Of a stretch of DNA of 64,000 nucleotides, positions 37,921 through 49,110 are shown piece after piece; the stretch's first letter is position 1; each line of letters begins with the position of its first letter. Below the pieces are notes generated by a model. It ran no database searches. It saw only the letters and a program-made list of their open reading frames with translations, and was not told the DNA's origin. Source of the DNA: Aquila chrysaetos chrysaetos (lineage: Eukaryota; Chordata; Aves; Accipitriformes; Accipitridae); NCBI RefSeq assembly GCF_900496995.4, contig NC_044012.1:26425606-26489605 (forward strand), in the 5' to 3' direction. Both the position numbers and the translations under genes were made by a program.

Positions 37921-38205
37921 CTTTGGAGCATCCTTACAGAATTATTTTTTATTTTAGTGGTGTATTAATATTCACTTTATGCATTTTTCATCTATATAAA
38001 CTCTGCTTTTGTCCATGGCTATTCACAGGCTACACATTGATTTAAACGCCCAGTGCAGAATTTACTTGGCTTGTTTAATAGAGTAAAGCACTTGGGCCAG
38101 AGAAAGAGCCTTTTCTCCTGCCCATTAGTCCCATAAATCATTGATAACACTACAGAAATCAGAGAGACAATCCGATTCTGTGGAAATTAAGTAAGGGACG
38201 GAGAG
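37920..38205. promoter_or_regulatory. AT-rich conserved-looking island
   Basis: Contains GTGTATTAATATTCAC, CATCTATATAAACTC, CACATTGATTTAAACGCCC and CATAAATCATTGATAACAC. Compact AT-rich block between ordinary flanks, with no coding signal. Confidence 0.35.
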
Positions 38206-39570
38206 TGAGTGAGTGGCACTGGTGGGAGTAGAGCAGGGATGCCCAGACCCGTCCTCTCCTTCCAGCCCCACTTCCAACCGATTAATGTGCCCCATCCCAG
38301 GGTAAGAACAAGAAAAAAGGAAAAAAAAAAAAAAAAAAAAATCCCCCAGTGTGGACCAAAGGTTATAAATAAAAGCAGTGAGAAATCAACTAAGTAGATG
38401 CAGCTTAGGCAAATAGCTAAGAGCCTTAGTGCATTTTTGCAAGCTTTAGGAAAGTATTTCCCATTCCTGAATAAGCAAGTTTGTCAGGCGGAGGGGAGTG
38501 CGTGGCTGCACACCCTTCGCAGCTTGGGCTGGATCTGCCGGCACGGGCAGGGAGACCCTGCAATCTCACAGGGACCCCGCTCTGCTTTGGGTTCAAAGCA
38601 TCGCAGTCCCCAGGGGCAGCAGCTGAGGCCACCAAAAGGGATACAACAGTGACGGTCACCACTTCCCCGGACCCTTTCCACCTTACAGACCCCACCAGGG
38701 ACCAGGATTGAGCAGCTCTTCCCCATGGGGACGACCCTAGCCAGGCACATCTGGGGCTCCGGCATCAGCCCATCAGCAAAAACATGTGACTTATTTTTCT
38801 TCTATGGATAAATTTCTGGTTATTTTTAATCTGCTTTCAAAATTCCCGTCACACCAGGGTTAAACTCACTCAGCATATTTAGACTTTTAAGTTTCTAGGT
38901 CTCATGGCAACAGAGGGATGGGGAGACATTGAAAAGAACAACAAACCCAGCCTCCTGTAACACCAAGATTTTCACCCGAACCACAAGCCTCTCGCAACGG
39001 GATCTTTAGATAAAACCACCCCAAATTATTTCAAGTGCTGTAGTAAAATTAATCAGTTCACACCCCACCAGGTTGTATGTTGTATAAAGTGATTTTTCCC
39101 CTCTCTCCTGTTAACCTTAGTGCAATAACTTTGTACCCACAAATCATCTGGACTAGGCCACTCACGCCTCTGCCCATCACGCACAAAGAGGGGATGAATT
39201 TGCTCATGTTTCACATTGAGGGTTTTTTCCCCCTCCTAAACAGCCATGAAATGGTCTCAGCAACAGAAAAATGAGTGTGTTGAATTTTTCTAGTCCAAAA
39301 AAGGGGGAGGAAAAAAAATTAAACAGCTGTTTCCCTAATACTATCGCAATACACAAAGAATCAAATATCATCTATTGCGACTAGGCAAAAAATCTGCAGC
39401 CAAGCCTCAAAACTCGCAATATCTCCATGTGGTGTGGAGGTCATTTTAAACGATAATTAAAAAACAAAAAAAAATCCAGTAAAAAAGACTGTACGCTCGC
39501 CTTTGGTGCCGTTCCTGCTGCAAAAACTGAAGATGAAACAAAAGGAGGTCAATTTTTGGGTGTGGGTCAG
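38206..39570. other. unique non-coding DNA
   Basis: No gene recognised. Poly-A-rich run at about 38,320-38,341. Moderately AT-rich from 38,780 to 39,480. Confidence 0.4.
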
Positions 39571-40080
39571 TGCTTTGCGTGTGGCCAGGGGCGTTTCGTG
39601 GCCACGACGCCCTGTGCCGAGACTATTGCTGGCGGGAAAAGGAAAATCCCCACGACCGAGGCCAGGACAAACGCCCCACAGAGCCAAACGCCCCGCAGCG
39701 AGGATGCGGTACCTGAGGTGCCGCAGACAGGATCCATCCCTGGGATGCTGCGGGGATGCAGCAGACTGCATGGCGAGGACCAAGGGGGAAGAGAATCGGC
39801 CATTTTACACATCGGCTGCCTAAAATGGTGGCTCCCACCTTTTTTTTTCCCCTTTCTGCTACCGTTTCAGCACGCATGCACCCGCGGGGAGGGGAGGGAG
39901 AGGGGCCGCAGCCCCCCGCACGCGAGGGCGCTGGGAACAGGAGCCAAGATGGAATTAGAGGGAGAAATTAAAGGAGGGGAAGGGGGGGAGAGGGAAAGGA
40001 TGCGCTTCATCTCAACACACGGCCTATCCGCGTTGGCTTTTGTGCATCCTGTGGAAGGGAGAGGCAGGAAGGCATCGAAG
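39570..40080. promoter_or_regulatory. CpG-rich patch with inverted CCATTTTA pair
   Basis: CpG-enriched block. CCATTTTA (39,800-39,807) and TAAAATGG (39,821-39,828) are inverted around a 13-base spacer, and AAATGGTGGC and GCCAAGATGG are YY1-like. Possible unannotated promoter or CpG-island enhancer. No open frame here has recognisable protein features. Confidence 0.35.
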
Positions 40081-40250
40081 AGAGGGGGAAAAATGGGGGG
40101 AAAGAAGGGGAAAAATAAAAAAAAAAGAGCATTTGGGTGAGGATGGTGAGGGGCAGGGATGCGCATGGGGTGCGGGGAAAAAAAATCTTCCCTTCTTTCT
40201 TCGCCGACCCCCCTTCACCCTCCCCGCAATCCCGCTTTGACTTTTCCCAC
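40081..40250. other. purine-rich to mixed DNA
   Basis: Purine-rich GGGGGAAAAATGGGGGG-type sequence with A runs, then mixed-GC sequence leading to the octamer cluster. No gene. Confidence 0.35.
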
Positions 40251-40345
40251 AGAAGTAGCCAACCTCCAAGAATGCAAATGACATTCATTATGCAAATGCA
40301 TGCAAATCAGGTTTAACTATCGGAAGAAGGGCTCGGAATTTCTAA
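40251..40345 (+). promoter_or_regulatory. cluster of three perfect POU octamers
   Basis: ATGCAAAT occurs at 40,272-40,279, 40,290-40,297 and 40,300-40,307, all in the same orientation, with start-to-start spacings of 18 and 10 bp. Between them is ACATTCATT. TTTAACTATCGG and CTAATGGGTTAAC follow. Known: neural POU class III factors (POU3F2 and others) bind this octamer. The density is well beyond chance for one short block. A strong candidate enhancer about 12 kb from miR-9. Confidence 0.55.
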
Positions 40346-40604
40346 TGGGTTAACTCTTTCGCACACAACCAGGATAACAAGAGACCCGTGTCTTCCTCGG
40401 GGCTTTGTGTTTCCCCATCCACCCCCGGGCACCCTGATCCGCACCCCTCTGCAGGCGCCCCGTGATCCCCAGGGAGGGCGTCGGGTGGAACAAAGCACCA
40501 GAAACCCCCCCCCAACAACAACAACAAAAAAAACCCATTGGCGTGGGAGCTGCTGCCCCTTCGTTAAACGCACCGGCAGGAGACGAGACAAAGCAGGCTT
40601 AAAT

Positions 40605-40800
40605 GCAGAATTGGAAAAAAAAAGAAAAAGGAAAACAAAAACAACAAAAAGAGAAATTAAAAAGGAAAACAAAAAAAAAAGAAAAAGGAAACCAAAAAAC
40701 GAAAAAGGAAAACAAAAAAAAGGAAAACAAAAACAAAAAAAGAAAAAAAAGAGAAAAATATTAATTAAAAAAAAAAAAGATAAAGAAAAGGAACGGAAAA
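40605..40800. repeat. A-rich low-complexity tract, (AAAAAGGAAAAC)-like
   Basis: About 195 bp of AAAAAGGAAAAC, AAAAACAAAAA and AAAGAAAAAG words, purine plus a few C. The complementary strand gives a false phenylalanine-rich frame. Confidence 0.9.
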
Positions 40801-41370
40801 GCAGGCCGCTCTCAGCAGAAGGTGAACCCCTCCCCATCGGCAAAGGGTTATGGCAGCCACAAGGGTTCAGCTGTTTACATCCAACCCGCTCGCCAGGACG
40901 GGCACAGAGCCACCGTCTCTTCGTCGGCTGGAAAAGAAAAGTCACAAAATGCACCGAAATCCCATGCTTCGCTTTTTTTCAGCTTTTGCATTGAGAAAAA
41001 AAAATAATAAAATGACACAGTTTCCCCGAGTGCTGGATAAGGCTGTTATCCTCCGGGGAGGGAGGGAGGAGCAGAGGGATGGCAACGGTGGCACCAGGGC
41101 CCGATCCGCCTCCCCATGACCCACCCCAGCACCCTGGGATGCTCTGGGAATGTTGGAAACGTGCTCAGCATCAGCAGCGAGCGTGACTTGTGGGACCACT
41201 GCCACGCTCCTCCAAAACCTCTGGAAAAATCCCAGTTCCCCATCCCAGCCCCCAAAAATGCAAAGGCCCCAGTGCTGGGAACTGAAACAGAGAAATCCCA
41301 GGTGCACAACCTCGCGCTCACCAAATGTAGGGATTGCAGGAATTATGAAAATTAGAATGAGCTGTAAAGC
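40801..41370. other. unique non-coding DNA
   Basis: Mixed-GC sequence with some CpGs. No gene seen. Confidence 0.35.
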
Positions 41371-41560
41371 AGAGAAATAGATGCATTGCATAATTCAAAT
41401 ATTTTATAGTGATGCTGTTATTGATTAGCAATAATAGTGCATTTTAATGTTATTGCTGTGGTTTGCCTAAGAATTATGCCTCATCTGCACTAAAACCTCC
41501 TGATTTTTCTGTTATTTTCTATAGCTCCTTCCAATACCCACGTTTGATTTTTTTTTCCCA
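41370..41560. promoter_or_regulatory. AT-rich conserved-looking island
   Basis: GATGCATTGCATAATTC, TATTGATTAGCAATAATAG and TTTTAATGTTATTGC: closely packed homeodomain- and SOX-like words, with no simple repeat. Candidate enhancer by texture and motif content. Confidence 0.4.
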
Positions 41561-42280
41561 TCTGCTCAAAAACTCTTGTTGTTTAAGCTGGAAGCTGTTG
41601 GGGGCAGGAGCAATAATCTGTGCTCAGGCAAGAATTTCCCAAATTTTAGGGGCTTGGTTAGAGACACCATAAAAATGATTGTTTTACGGGCAGTCTGGCG
41701 TGCTCTGAAATGCGTGAGCCCAGGACTACTGGCCAGTTATAAAAAAATAAACCCTTTTATTTCATTAATCTGGTCCCAGCCTGGTAAGGCCTCTGCAGAG
41801 TGTAAAATATTCAGCACTTCGGCAAACCCTAAATGTCAAAAAAAAAAAAAAAGCGAGTCAGCCCCTTCCCTACTAAAAAAGATGGGGGGGGAATAAATAC
41901 ATAAAATAATAATTAAAAAAAAACACAAAAACAACACCAAAAAAACCAACAAAACCCCCAGCAATTTGGGTTTCTTTATTTGTCTTCTGGCCTCCAGCAC
42001 GCAGGCAGCTTGACATCTGCGAGCCTTCCTCTGCTCCCTTCATCCGCTTTTGACTCCAAGCCCCAATTTCCAAGTTCATGCATAATGCCAAAACTGGAAT
42101 TAGGTGATTTTTTTTTTTTTAATAATTATTGGAAATTATATTTTTAAAAAAGAAAATAAAGGGAGGCAGAGAAAGCCAAGTGCTGTGCAGAAAAATGGGC
42201 TGGAGGGATGCTGGTGGGTGCACCAGCGTGTGCCTGGCTGTGACTCCCGTGCCCAGCCAGCAAGGCTCGTGCCGACAGCT
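41561..42280. other. unique DNA with A-rich low complexity
   Basis: Several A runs with interspersed C at about 41,838-41,853 and 41,913-41,950, and a T run at 42,108-42,121. No gene. Confidence 0.4.
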
Positions 42281-42440
42281 ACTTATTGCTAATGACTAAT
42301 ATGCAACATAATTATCATATCACAGTGCTGAGAAAGCAAACTTCTCTAATGCTTTCTTACGAGCACACAAATAGCATGTAAATTGTCATTTATCCAGGAC
42401 GGTAACTAGTTAGGATTCACTTAGCAAATACCTGGTGTCA
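42280..42440. promoter_or_regulatory. AT-rich conserved-looking island
   Basis: GCTACTTATTGCTAATGACT, AATATGCAACATAATTATC, GCATGTAAATTGTCATTTATC and GGTAACTAGTTAGG. Homeodomain-like density is high and the block is bounded by ordinary sequence. Confidence 0.4.
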
Positions 42441-45349
42441 AAGGCATCCCTGGAGCTGCAGCAGGACGGACTTCAGGCTGCTGGAAGAAAACCAAGTTTG
42501 TGTTTTTAGCACGGTGCCGGCAGAAATTGCTTGATTTCTTAAAACCTCCCTCGCGAAGCCATGTGAAATGGGGTTAGGCACTATTTTCAAAAGTGATTTT
42601 TAAATGTTTTTTTGTTGTTGTTGTTGTTGTTTTAAAGGGCTCCTGTTCATTCACCTCTCTTTTCCTTCACATCCCTTCTCTACCAAGTTTCACTATTCAC
42701 ATCTGTTTCAAACCTATTTGCTCTGTTTTTTCCCCATCCTTGATACACCTCTTTGGCCCTGGAAAACTCCAGCATCTTTGCAGCCTGAAGGCACCAGGCT
42801 GCAGCCTTTGGGCACAGGGTGCGAAAAGAGGTGCCATGGACGTTTGCAGCCTCTACATCCCCCCACTATCAAAAAATTCAACTTTCAAAATGTTTTAATC
42901 ACTTTGCATTAGAAACTGACTGCCAAATAACACATGCTGGGAGTGTTTATCCACACAGGGGGTGGAATGGAGCCTGGCAGCTTTGACAGCGATTCCTTGT
43001 GCAGAGGGCTCTGCAATATTGCTGGAAAGAAGGAAAAATAAGAAGGAAAAAAAAAAAGAAAAAATGACAAAGGAAACATATTTCTTGACAATAATTTCAA
43101 GCAGCTTCTTGATGAGGCCCAGGGGCTGCACGTCCCAAGAGAAGCGTGCAACGGGAGCAAAGTAAACAGTGCACCAGACAGCCGAGCATTCCCCATTACA
43201 GCCACTTTCGTCCCCATTTCTACCACCTGCCATTTCAAAAGCCACAAGCGACCCTGCCCAGCCAGGCCGTTTTCTGCCAAAAAGCTGTGGGTTTCCCCCC
43301 AAAAGCCCCATTTCCCCTTCGTGCCAGAGTGGGTGATTTTCAGATGGGATGCTCAGCACTGGACTTTGCACAGGGCTTTTCCGAAGCCCCATCGTGGGCA
43401 AAACACAGGCTGGGAGAAGGCGCTGCTGGTCTTTGAATGAAGCCAGCATCAGATCATGAAAAATTAGCAAGGGCAGGAAGAAAACATCCTGGACAGAGAC
43501 ACATGGAAACACTGAGTCCTCGGGATGGGACATGGGGCAGCAGGAGCCACCATCAGGGGTGAAAGTCCCCCAAGGCTCCAGCCAGATGACCCAAACCAAC
43601 CTTCCCAATGGAGAAGACCCTTTAAAGTACCAAACTGCAAACCTCTTGGTTTTCCTACTAAGAAGGATCTTTGTGGCTTTTTTTAAGAAAGATCCGGGGT
43701 TTGGGGCTATTATAGGTAGCAGAAGGCTTCCCTCCTGCACGCTCGCACGGTCACCGGTGCCAGGAGTCAGCCGGGGACAATCCCGCACCAAGTGCTAATT
43801 AAAGGGCTTTCAGGGAGAATCCTGACTTTTCACCACTCCTGTCAAGGGCAAGAGGAAAAGAGGAATTTTTTGCAGTGACGACTCAAACTACCTCATGATA
43901 GTCGACACTCATCACCTCTCGGGATGCAACGGGATGTGGAAGCACCCTTAGACCACGAAACAATTTCCCCTGGGCTCACAGAGGGTATTTGGGTTTTGAT
44001 TATTGGGCCTTAAAAAAGCAGGATGCAAAGGCTCTCGATACTGTTATTTTTGGAGGCAAAAGCTCCTGATACTGTTATTTTTAACTGGTTTTAACTTATC
44101 TCACCCTGCCTTTTTTTTAAAGTCAGCTCACCAGCCTTTCCAGGGCCAGATATTTTTTTGCCAGACTCAATTTTCTAGCACCTGGGGCTGCTGCTAGCCC
44201 TCAAAAAAACCCACAAAAAAAAAACCCAAAACCAAAACCCCCAAGCCCACCATCCTTTTTTCTAATTTTTCCCGAAGAACCGGGAGGCGTGAGCACTCGA
44301 GAGTCAAATTTGCCCAGGACCCGCGTCCCCTAAGAAAGCAGGGCTCATTCGCCTTCCACAAACTCTGCAGCGGCAACAAAAGTCCCTTTCAAGCCCTTCC
44401 AGACGCAAGTCCTTCAGCTCAATTAGTCAGGCACACAGAGACACAAAAAAGCCTCCCATTCAGGCTAGTGGCTGGCTGTGGAGGACAAGGGCGAAGAAAG
44501 GATCTTTCTCCCACGCTTTCACTGGGTGTCATAACAAGCAGAAAGCCCTCTTATGGGGGGATTATTGGAGATAAGAGTCCGATGGAGGAGCTGGTGCAGA
44601 AGCTGGGGCTGTAGAAGTAGGGGAGGAGGGGATGGGGATGGGGTTTGGAGGTTGCAGCTCCCAAGGTCAGGTGAGCACGGCCATCGCCCTCCAACGAAAA
44701 TGTTTGAAAAAAAAAAAAATTACGATATTCCCCCCCCCGCTCTGGCATACACACACGCAGAATAATCCCGGTTCTCCATGGCAACCTGCTCCATGGCCAT
44801 CCCTCGTACCGGAGGAGGGAGGCAGCTTGCCTTCGCCCTGGCCTCATCGCCGGCTTGTCCTGGTGCTGGCAAAAGCCTCGGCCGAGATGGGCAGGGGGAC
44901 CAGGCAGGCCTCCTCTCCCTCCCTGCTTCTCCAAATATAAGCGGTTATCTTGAGCAGAGAGTGTCAAGAAGGTGCACAGCTCTGTGGCAAAGCTCTCCCT
45001 CCAGAAACCCACCCAGCCCTGCTGATGCTCCTGGAGTTGGGTGGGTTTAAGATTAAAAGGAACTTTTTTTCATTAAAAAAAAACAAAACAAAACAAGCTG
45101 GGGTGACTTGGCGGGGTTTGTTGTTCAAAGCTAAAACAAAGGGGAAGAAGGGAGAAAATTCTCCAGAGAATGGGGTTTGTCTGCAAAATCACGAGGTGGG
45201 TCTGTGGCCCGGGGTCACCCGTTCTCCTTGGTACCCATCCAGCCCAGTGAAGCATCCCAAACCCCCAAACCTCCCCACAGCCAGAGCAGTCAAACCTTGC
45301 ACCTCCCAGCCAAGCCTGAGCAGATAGAAAAGTCCTCTGGATACCAACA
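42441..45349. other. unique non-coding DNA
   Basis: No recognisable gene. The 298-codon minus-strand frame at 42,895-43,791 has no domain, a phenylalanine-rich low-complexity end and no relatives I know. A 31-bp tandem duplication lies at about 44,030-44,090, and A- and C-rich runs at 44,200-44,245. Confidence 0.4.
42613..42631. repeat. (GTT)n microsatellite
   Basis: About six GTT units following a T run. Confidence 0.9.
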
Positions 45350-45445
45350 GTGCCTTGCAGGATTAATCAAAAGTTCCCGAGTTAATTACGTGCCTAATTC
45401 CCTTGAACAATAAAGAAAGTTATATTCCTAATTCCCCACGGCTTT
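45350..45445. promoter_or_regulatory. AT-rich island with repeated CCTAATTCCC
   Basis: CCTAATTCCC at 45,393-45,402 and again at 45,427-45,436, with GATTAATCAAAAG, GAGTTAATTACGTG and GAACAATAAAG. Dense homeodomain- and SOX-like words in under 100 bp. Confidence 0.4.
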
Positions 45446-47680
45446 TCCATTGGCTCCATATGTGGCTGCGGAGGCTGGTGCACTTCCAGCTCTTTTCAAA
45501 GGCATGATTCCTCTCTTGAAACAGGGGGCACAGAGGCAAATTCAAAGCAAACACTAGAAAATTTAGGGTTTTTTTTTTTCTCCTGCTCAGCCCCAAGCCC
45601 CTGCAACTCACCGCTGCAGGATGTCCCCGCTCCTGGCACCACTGAGGAGCAGATGACAAGAACGTCCAAGTTTAGCGACATTTTACAAGGATCAGGGAGG
45701 GGATATAAACTCTCCAGCTCAGGGACAGAAAGCCGAGAAACTCTCTCGGAATACATTATCCCATAATTGTAGGGTTTCAAGCACTTTCCTCCCAAGCAGC
45801 TGGTGCCTGCTGATGCCAGAGAAAGGTTATTTGGCCCAGATGCATTCCTGCCTGGTTCAGCCCGGGAATCCCTAAAACCATCCACTCCTATGAAACACCG
45901 CAAAAGCTGAATATTTCACTCTTATCTAAAATAGTAGGTATTTACTAAAGGCCAGAGGGGGAGGAACAGATGAAACAAAGCAGGCTCCTTAGGGAGAATT
46001 CTTCCTCCTTTCCAGAGGGGACCCAGTGCCTCTGAAAGGGCAACCAGGATCTGGGGGACCCCCTTTCCCCTACCCGTAGCTCACATATTGATCCAGGAGA
46101 TGTTTTTTCCCCCCTGCCTCTAAAGGGATGAGTTTTGAGCTTCCAGCAAGCAGGAACATGCTGACGTCAAATTAAACCTGGTTTACCTACATCAACCTAA
46201 GCAATGCAAGGCCACAGGATGAGGCAGCAGTCCCCCCCTACACGTGGGGCTCAGGGCCAAGCCATCCCACCACACCAATGGATACCCAGTCTTTTTCATT
46301 CCCAACACTTATTAATCAGCTTTTTCTGCACACACACCCCCCCACCGAGAGCCTGCATTTTCTCCCTGTCCCAGAGCAAGCTCCACCTTGTGCCCTCCAC
46401 CTGCCTGCAACAATTCATCGCACGAGACCAAGGGTTAAACCCAACAGATGCACCCAAGGCAGATACTCTCTCCTCCTGCACCAGCATCCTGGCACTACTC
46501 CCTTTGTCCCTGCTCCAGCAATACTAAAAACCCTGAAAGTGGAATTAAAATGATTTTTACACCTAGCCTGGGTTGTCAAAGCTGGAGCTCAGGCCACGGC
46601 CATCACCACTGGGTGAGGATTACACAGCTTAGCTTTACAGTTACAGATGCCAGGTCCAAGTCCAGCCTCAGCTGTAGCAGGATAAATCCTGGAGTTATAC
46701 GGCAGCACGACACTGTGATCCACTGATATCCAGAGATGGATTCAGCCAGGAGCACCAATCCAAGGCCTCCCCGTTAGCCCTGCAGGCTTCAGTACATAAG
46801 GATACCCCCACCCCAGCCCCAGGATTCCTGGGGTCCCTCACCATGCCTGGCACGGGACTCCTGAACCAAGACTTCCCAGCTCTTTTTCTGCAAAACTAAC
46901 CACGGCCACTGCAGTTTTGCAGGTGGCCAGATCCTGCCTGCTCCAAAGCCCGTCGGCTCTCACCCTTTTCCCCTGCATTTTACAGCGGTGGGGAAATGCA
47001 GCGAGCAGGGAGGTGTCGGGACTCACACGCACACGTCCCTTTCTATCTCTGTCCCTGAAAACCCCGCAGGGCAAGCCACAATGTGGCCTCAGGACTATTT
47101 TTAGGGACAACTCCCCCCCATGCTGGCAATGCTGTCACAGGAGCCTGGGCCAGCAAAACCTCCCACAGCGGCGGTGGGTGACGGGGAAAGGCAAAGCTGC
47201 CAGTGCGGGCGACGAATGCCGCAGCTCCGCTTTCACATCCAATCACCCCAGCTGCATCTGAGCGACCTGCCCGCTGGCGAGCCGTCTCCTCTGAGCAGCC
47301 TGAAGACCACAAAGCTCATCATTTTCCTTCCAGCTGTCCCTCCACCCCCACCCCCAGGGCATTGCCACCCACTTTCCCCGGGCAGGGTGCAGGAGAGCCG
47401 TCTGGTCCCGTTTGCTGGACACCCAGCACGTTTGCACCCCAGGATGGGGGGGGGGATTTGAGAAATCCACTCTCCCTTTTGCTCCTGCCATACAGAGACT
47501 GGCACCGGACACCCCAAAGCCATCGCATTGCAAGGCCTTGCAAAGCACCTTGCAAAGCGCCGTGCATCATAGGCCAGACCCGCATCTGCAAAGCCACAGC
47601 AGGGACGGGGACCTCCGGTCCATTCACCGAAACAGGGGGTCCTGGGGCCCAGAGCTCAGACGGTTAATTCAGAGCATCGC
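45446..47680. other. unique non-coding DNA
   Basis: Mixed-GC sequence; no gene recognised. A palindrome plus 12-bp tandem duplication lies at 47,528-47,559. Confidence 0.4.
47528..47559. repeat. 16-bp palindrome overlapping a 12-bp tandem duplication
   Basis: TTGCAAGGCCTTGCAA at 47,528-47,543 is a perfect palindrome. CCTTGCAAAGCA and CCTTGCAAAGCG at 47,536-47,559 are adjacent near-identical units. TTGCAA, close to a C/EBP half-site pair, occurs three times. Confidence 0.75.
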
Positions 47681-47870
47681 CCCAGCCTCCGTTCCCACAC
47701 ACCCGCCACTTGCTGAAATTAAAGCAGGGCCTGATCTGATTCCTATGGCAGCTTAGCGCGCCCACTCAGCCGGTTTATCATAATCCCGACATAAAAATCG
47801 TTCCCTTGAAAACGCTCAGGGGTTTTGAAGCCCTGATTGTTTGAAGAGGAAAGACTCTGCTCTCAGCACA
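47680..47870. promoter_or_regulatory. conserved-looking block
   Basis: CTGAAATTAAAGCAGG, GGTTTATCATAATCCCG and AAAAATCGTTCCC: moderately AT-rich with CpGs retained inside AT-rich words. Weak to moderate candidate. Confidence 0.3.
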
Positions 47871-48170
47871 AAGACGTGCTCCCCTCTCAGCCCTGGTCCA
47901 GCGGCTGGAGGCTTCAATAGGCATTTTTTACCCCTTTAGGTACTGATGGGAGGAAGCCTTATGCTTTCTCTTGGCCCAGAGCTCACCCCCAAACCCAGCC
48001 TGACAAGGTGTCCCGGACCGCATGTCGCACGGACCCGACACCCCAAAAAGCAGCAAAGCTTCAAGGACAGCTGCTAGGAGCAAGCCGCCACCACCGCCTG
48101 CCTCAAGAGCATCTTTAAAAACTATCCCTTCTCCCATGCGAATCTGGCTGTGATCGCTCAGAGGGAGGAA

Positions 48171-48236
48171 ATATATCTATATATTTCAATAATATATAGA
48201 TATACACACATATATATCTATATCATATCTATATGA
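48171..48236. repeat. AT-rich (TATATC)-like simple repeat
   Basis: Imperfect ATATCTATAT, ATATATAGATATAC and ACACATATATATC units over about 65 bp. Confidence 0.85.
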
Positions 48237-48760
48237 TTTCTTTGTGGTTGCGCTGCAGTGCCATTCCACACCTGCCCAACCCACAGCACGCGGGAGCATG
48301 CAGGAGCGTGCGGGGCCCACGGAACCACAGTAGGAGGGAGAGGTTGGGCAGGAAAAGGGGCAATTCATGCTCCGTGGAGGCCTCAAAAGAGTTTGAGCCA
48401 TCAGGGCCTCCTTTTGTTTTCAGTTTAAAATTGTAAAAGGCCAGCAGAAAATCCTGATTTAAAAAAAAAAATTCAACTATTTTTCACAGTTTGGGGCTGA
48501 GAATTTGCTAATATTATTTATAAAAAATAGAAGTGTTTTATCCTTCGCAAAGAAAAAGTTAATACCTACTGGCAGCATTGACCAGCTCGAGTATTTCTGC
48601 ATGTTTGGCCGTCCCCTGACCCGCTGTGCCAGCTGCAGCGCAGTGCTCGTATGATGAGACTGGTGTGAAGGGGCTTTGGACTCAACAATAAACTGATCTG
48701 CTGCACTTCTGCATCCTTGGCACAAGCATTAAAGACGGGAGCTAAAGGCAACTCAGTCGC
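48237..48760. other. unique non-coding DNA
   Basis: Mixed-GC sequence, then AT-rich at 48,430-48,570. No gene. Confidence 0.35.
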
Positions 48761-49110
48761 AAGCTCTTTCCTCGATGAAAGTGATATATTGAATGAAATT
48801 AATAATTTTCAGTAATTATATTTGTATAGGCTAGCTCTTCTCAATGACTCACCGAACCATAGAAAAAATTAGTATTACGTTTGCTCCTTTTTTTTTCTTC
48901 TCCAAACACACTGCTTCTAAGCATGAAAAAGAATGTGGAGAGCTAATCTCTCAACACAGAACATGCAAGCATATCTCCTATTAACGTCTCCAGCAGTTAT
49001 GTGGTCATAAGAGAGAACAGAGTAGACAGTGCTGAGTGTTAACCAGTCAAATCACAGTGTCCAAGCAAGCTTAAACGGCCACATGTAAGCTGCAATTTGG
49101 ATCAATGTCA
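48760..49110. promoter_or_regulatory. AT-rich conserved-looking island
   Basis: GAATGAAATTAATAATTTTC, AGTAATTATATTTG, CTATTAACGTCTCC and GTGTTAACCAGTC. Compact AT-rich unique block about 3 kb downstream of miR-9 in its direction of transcription. Confidence 0.35.

Noticed and set aside
42895..43791. 298-codon open frame on the minus strand
   Set aside because: Looks more protein-like than the others but has no domain I know, a Phe/Leu-rich low-complexity end from an A-rich tract, and no splice or conservation support. A protein search would be decisive.
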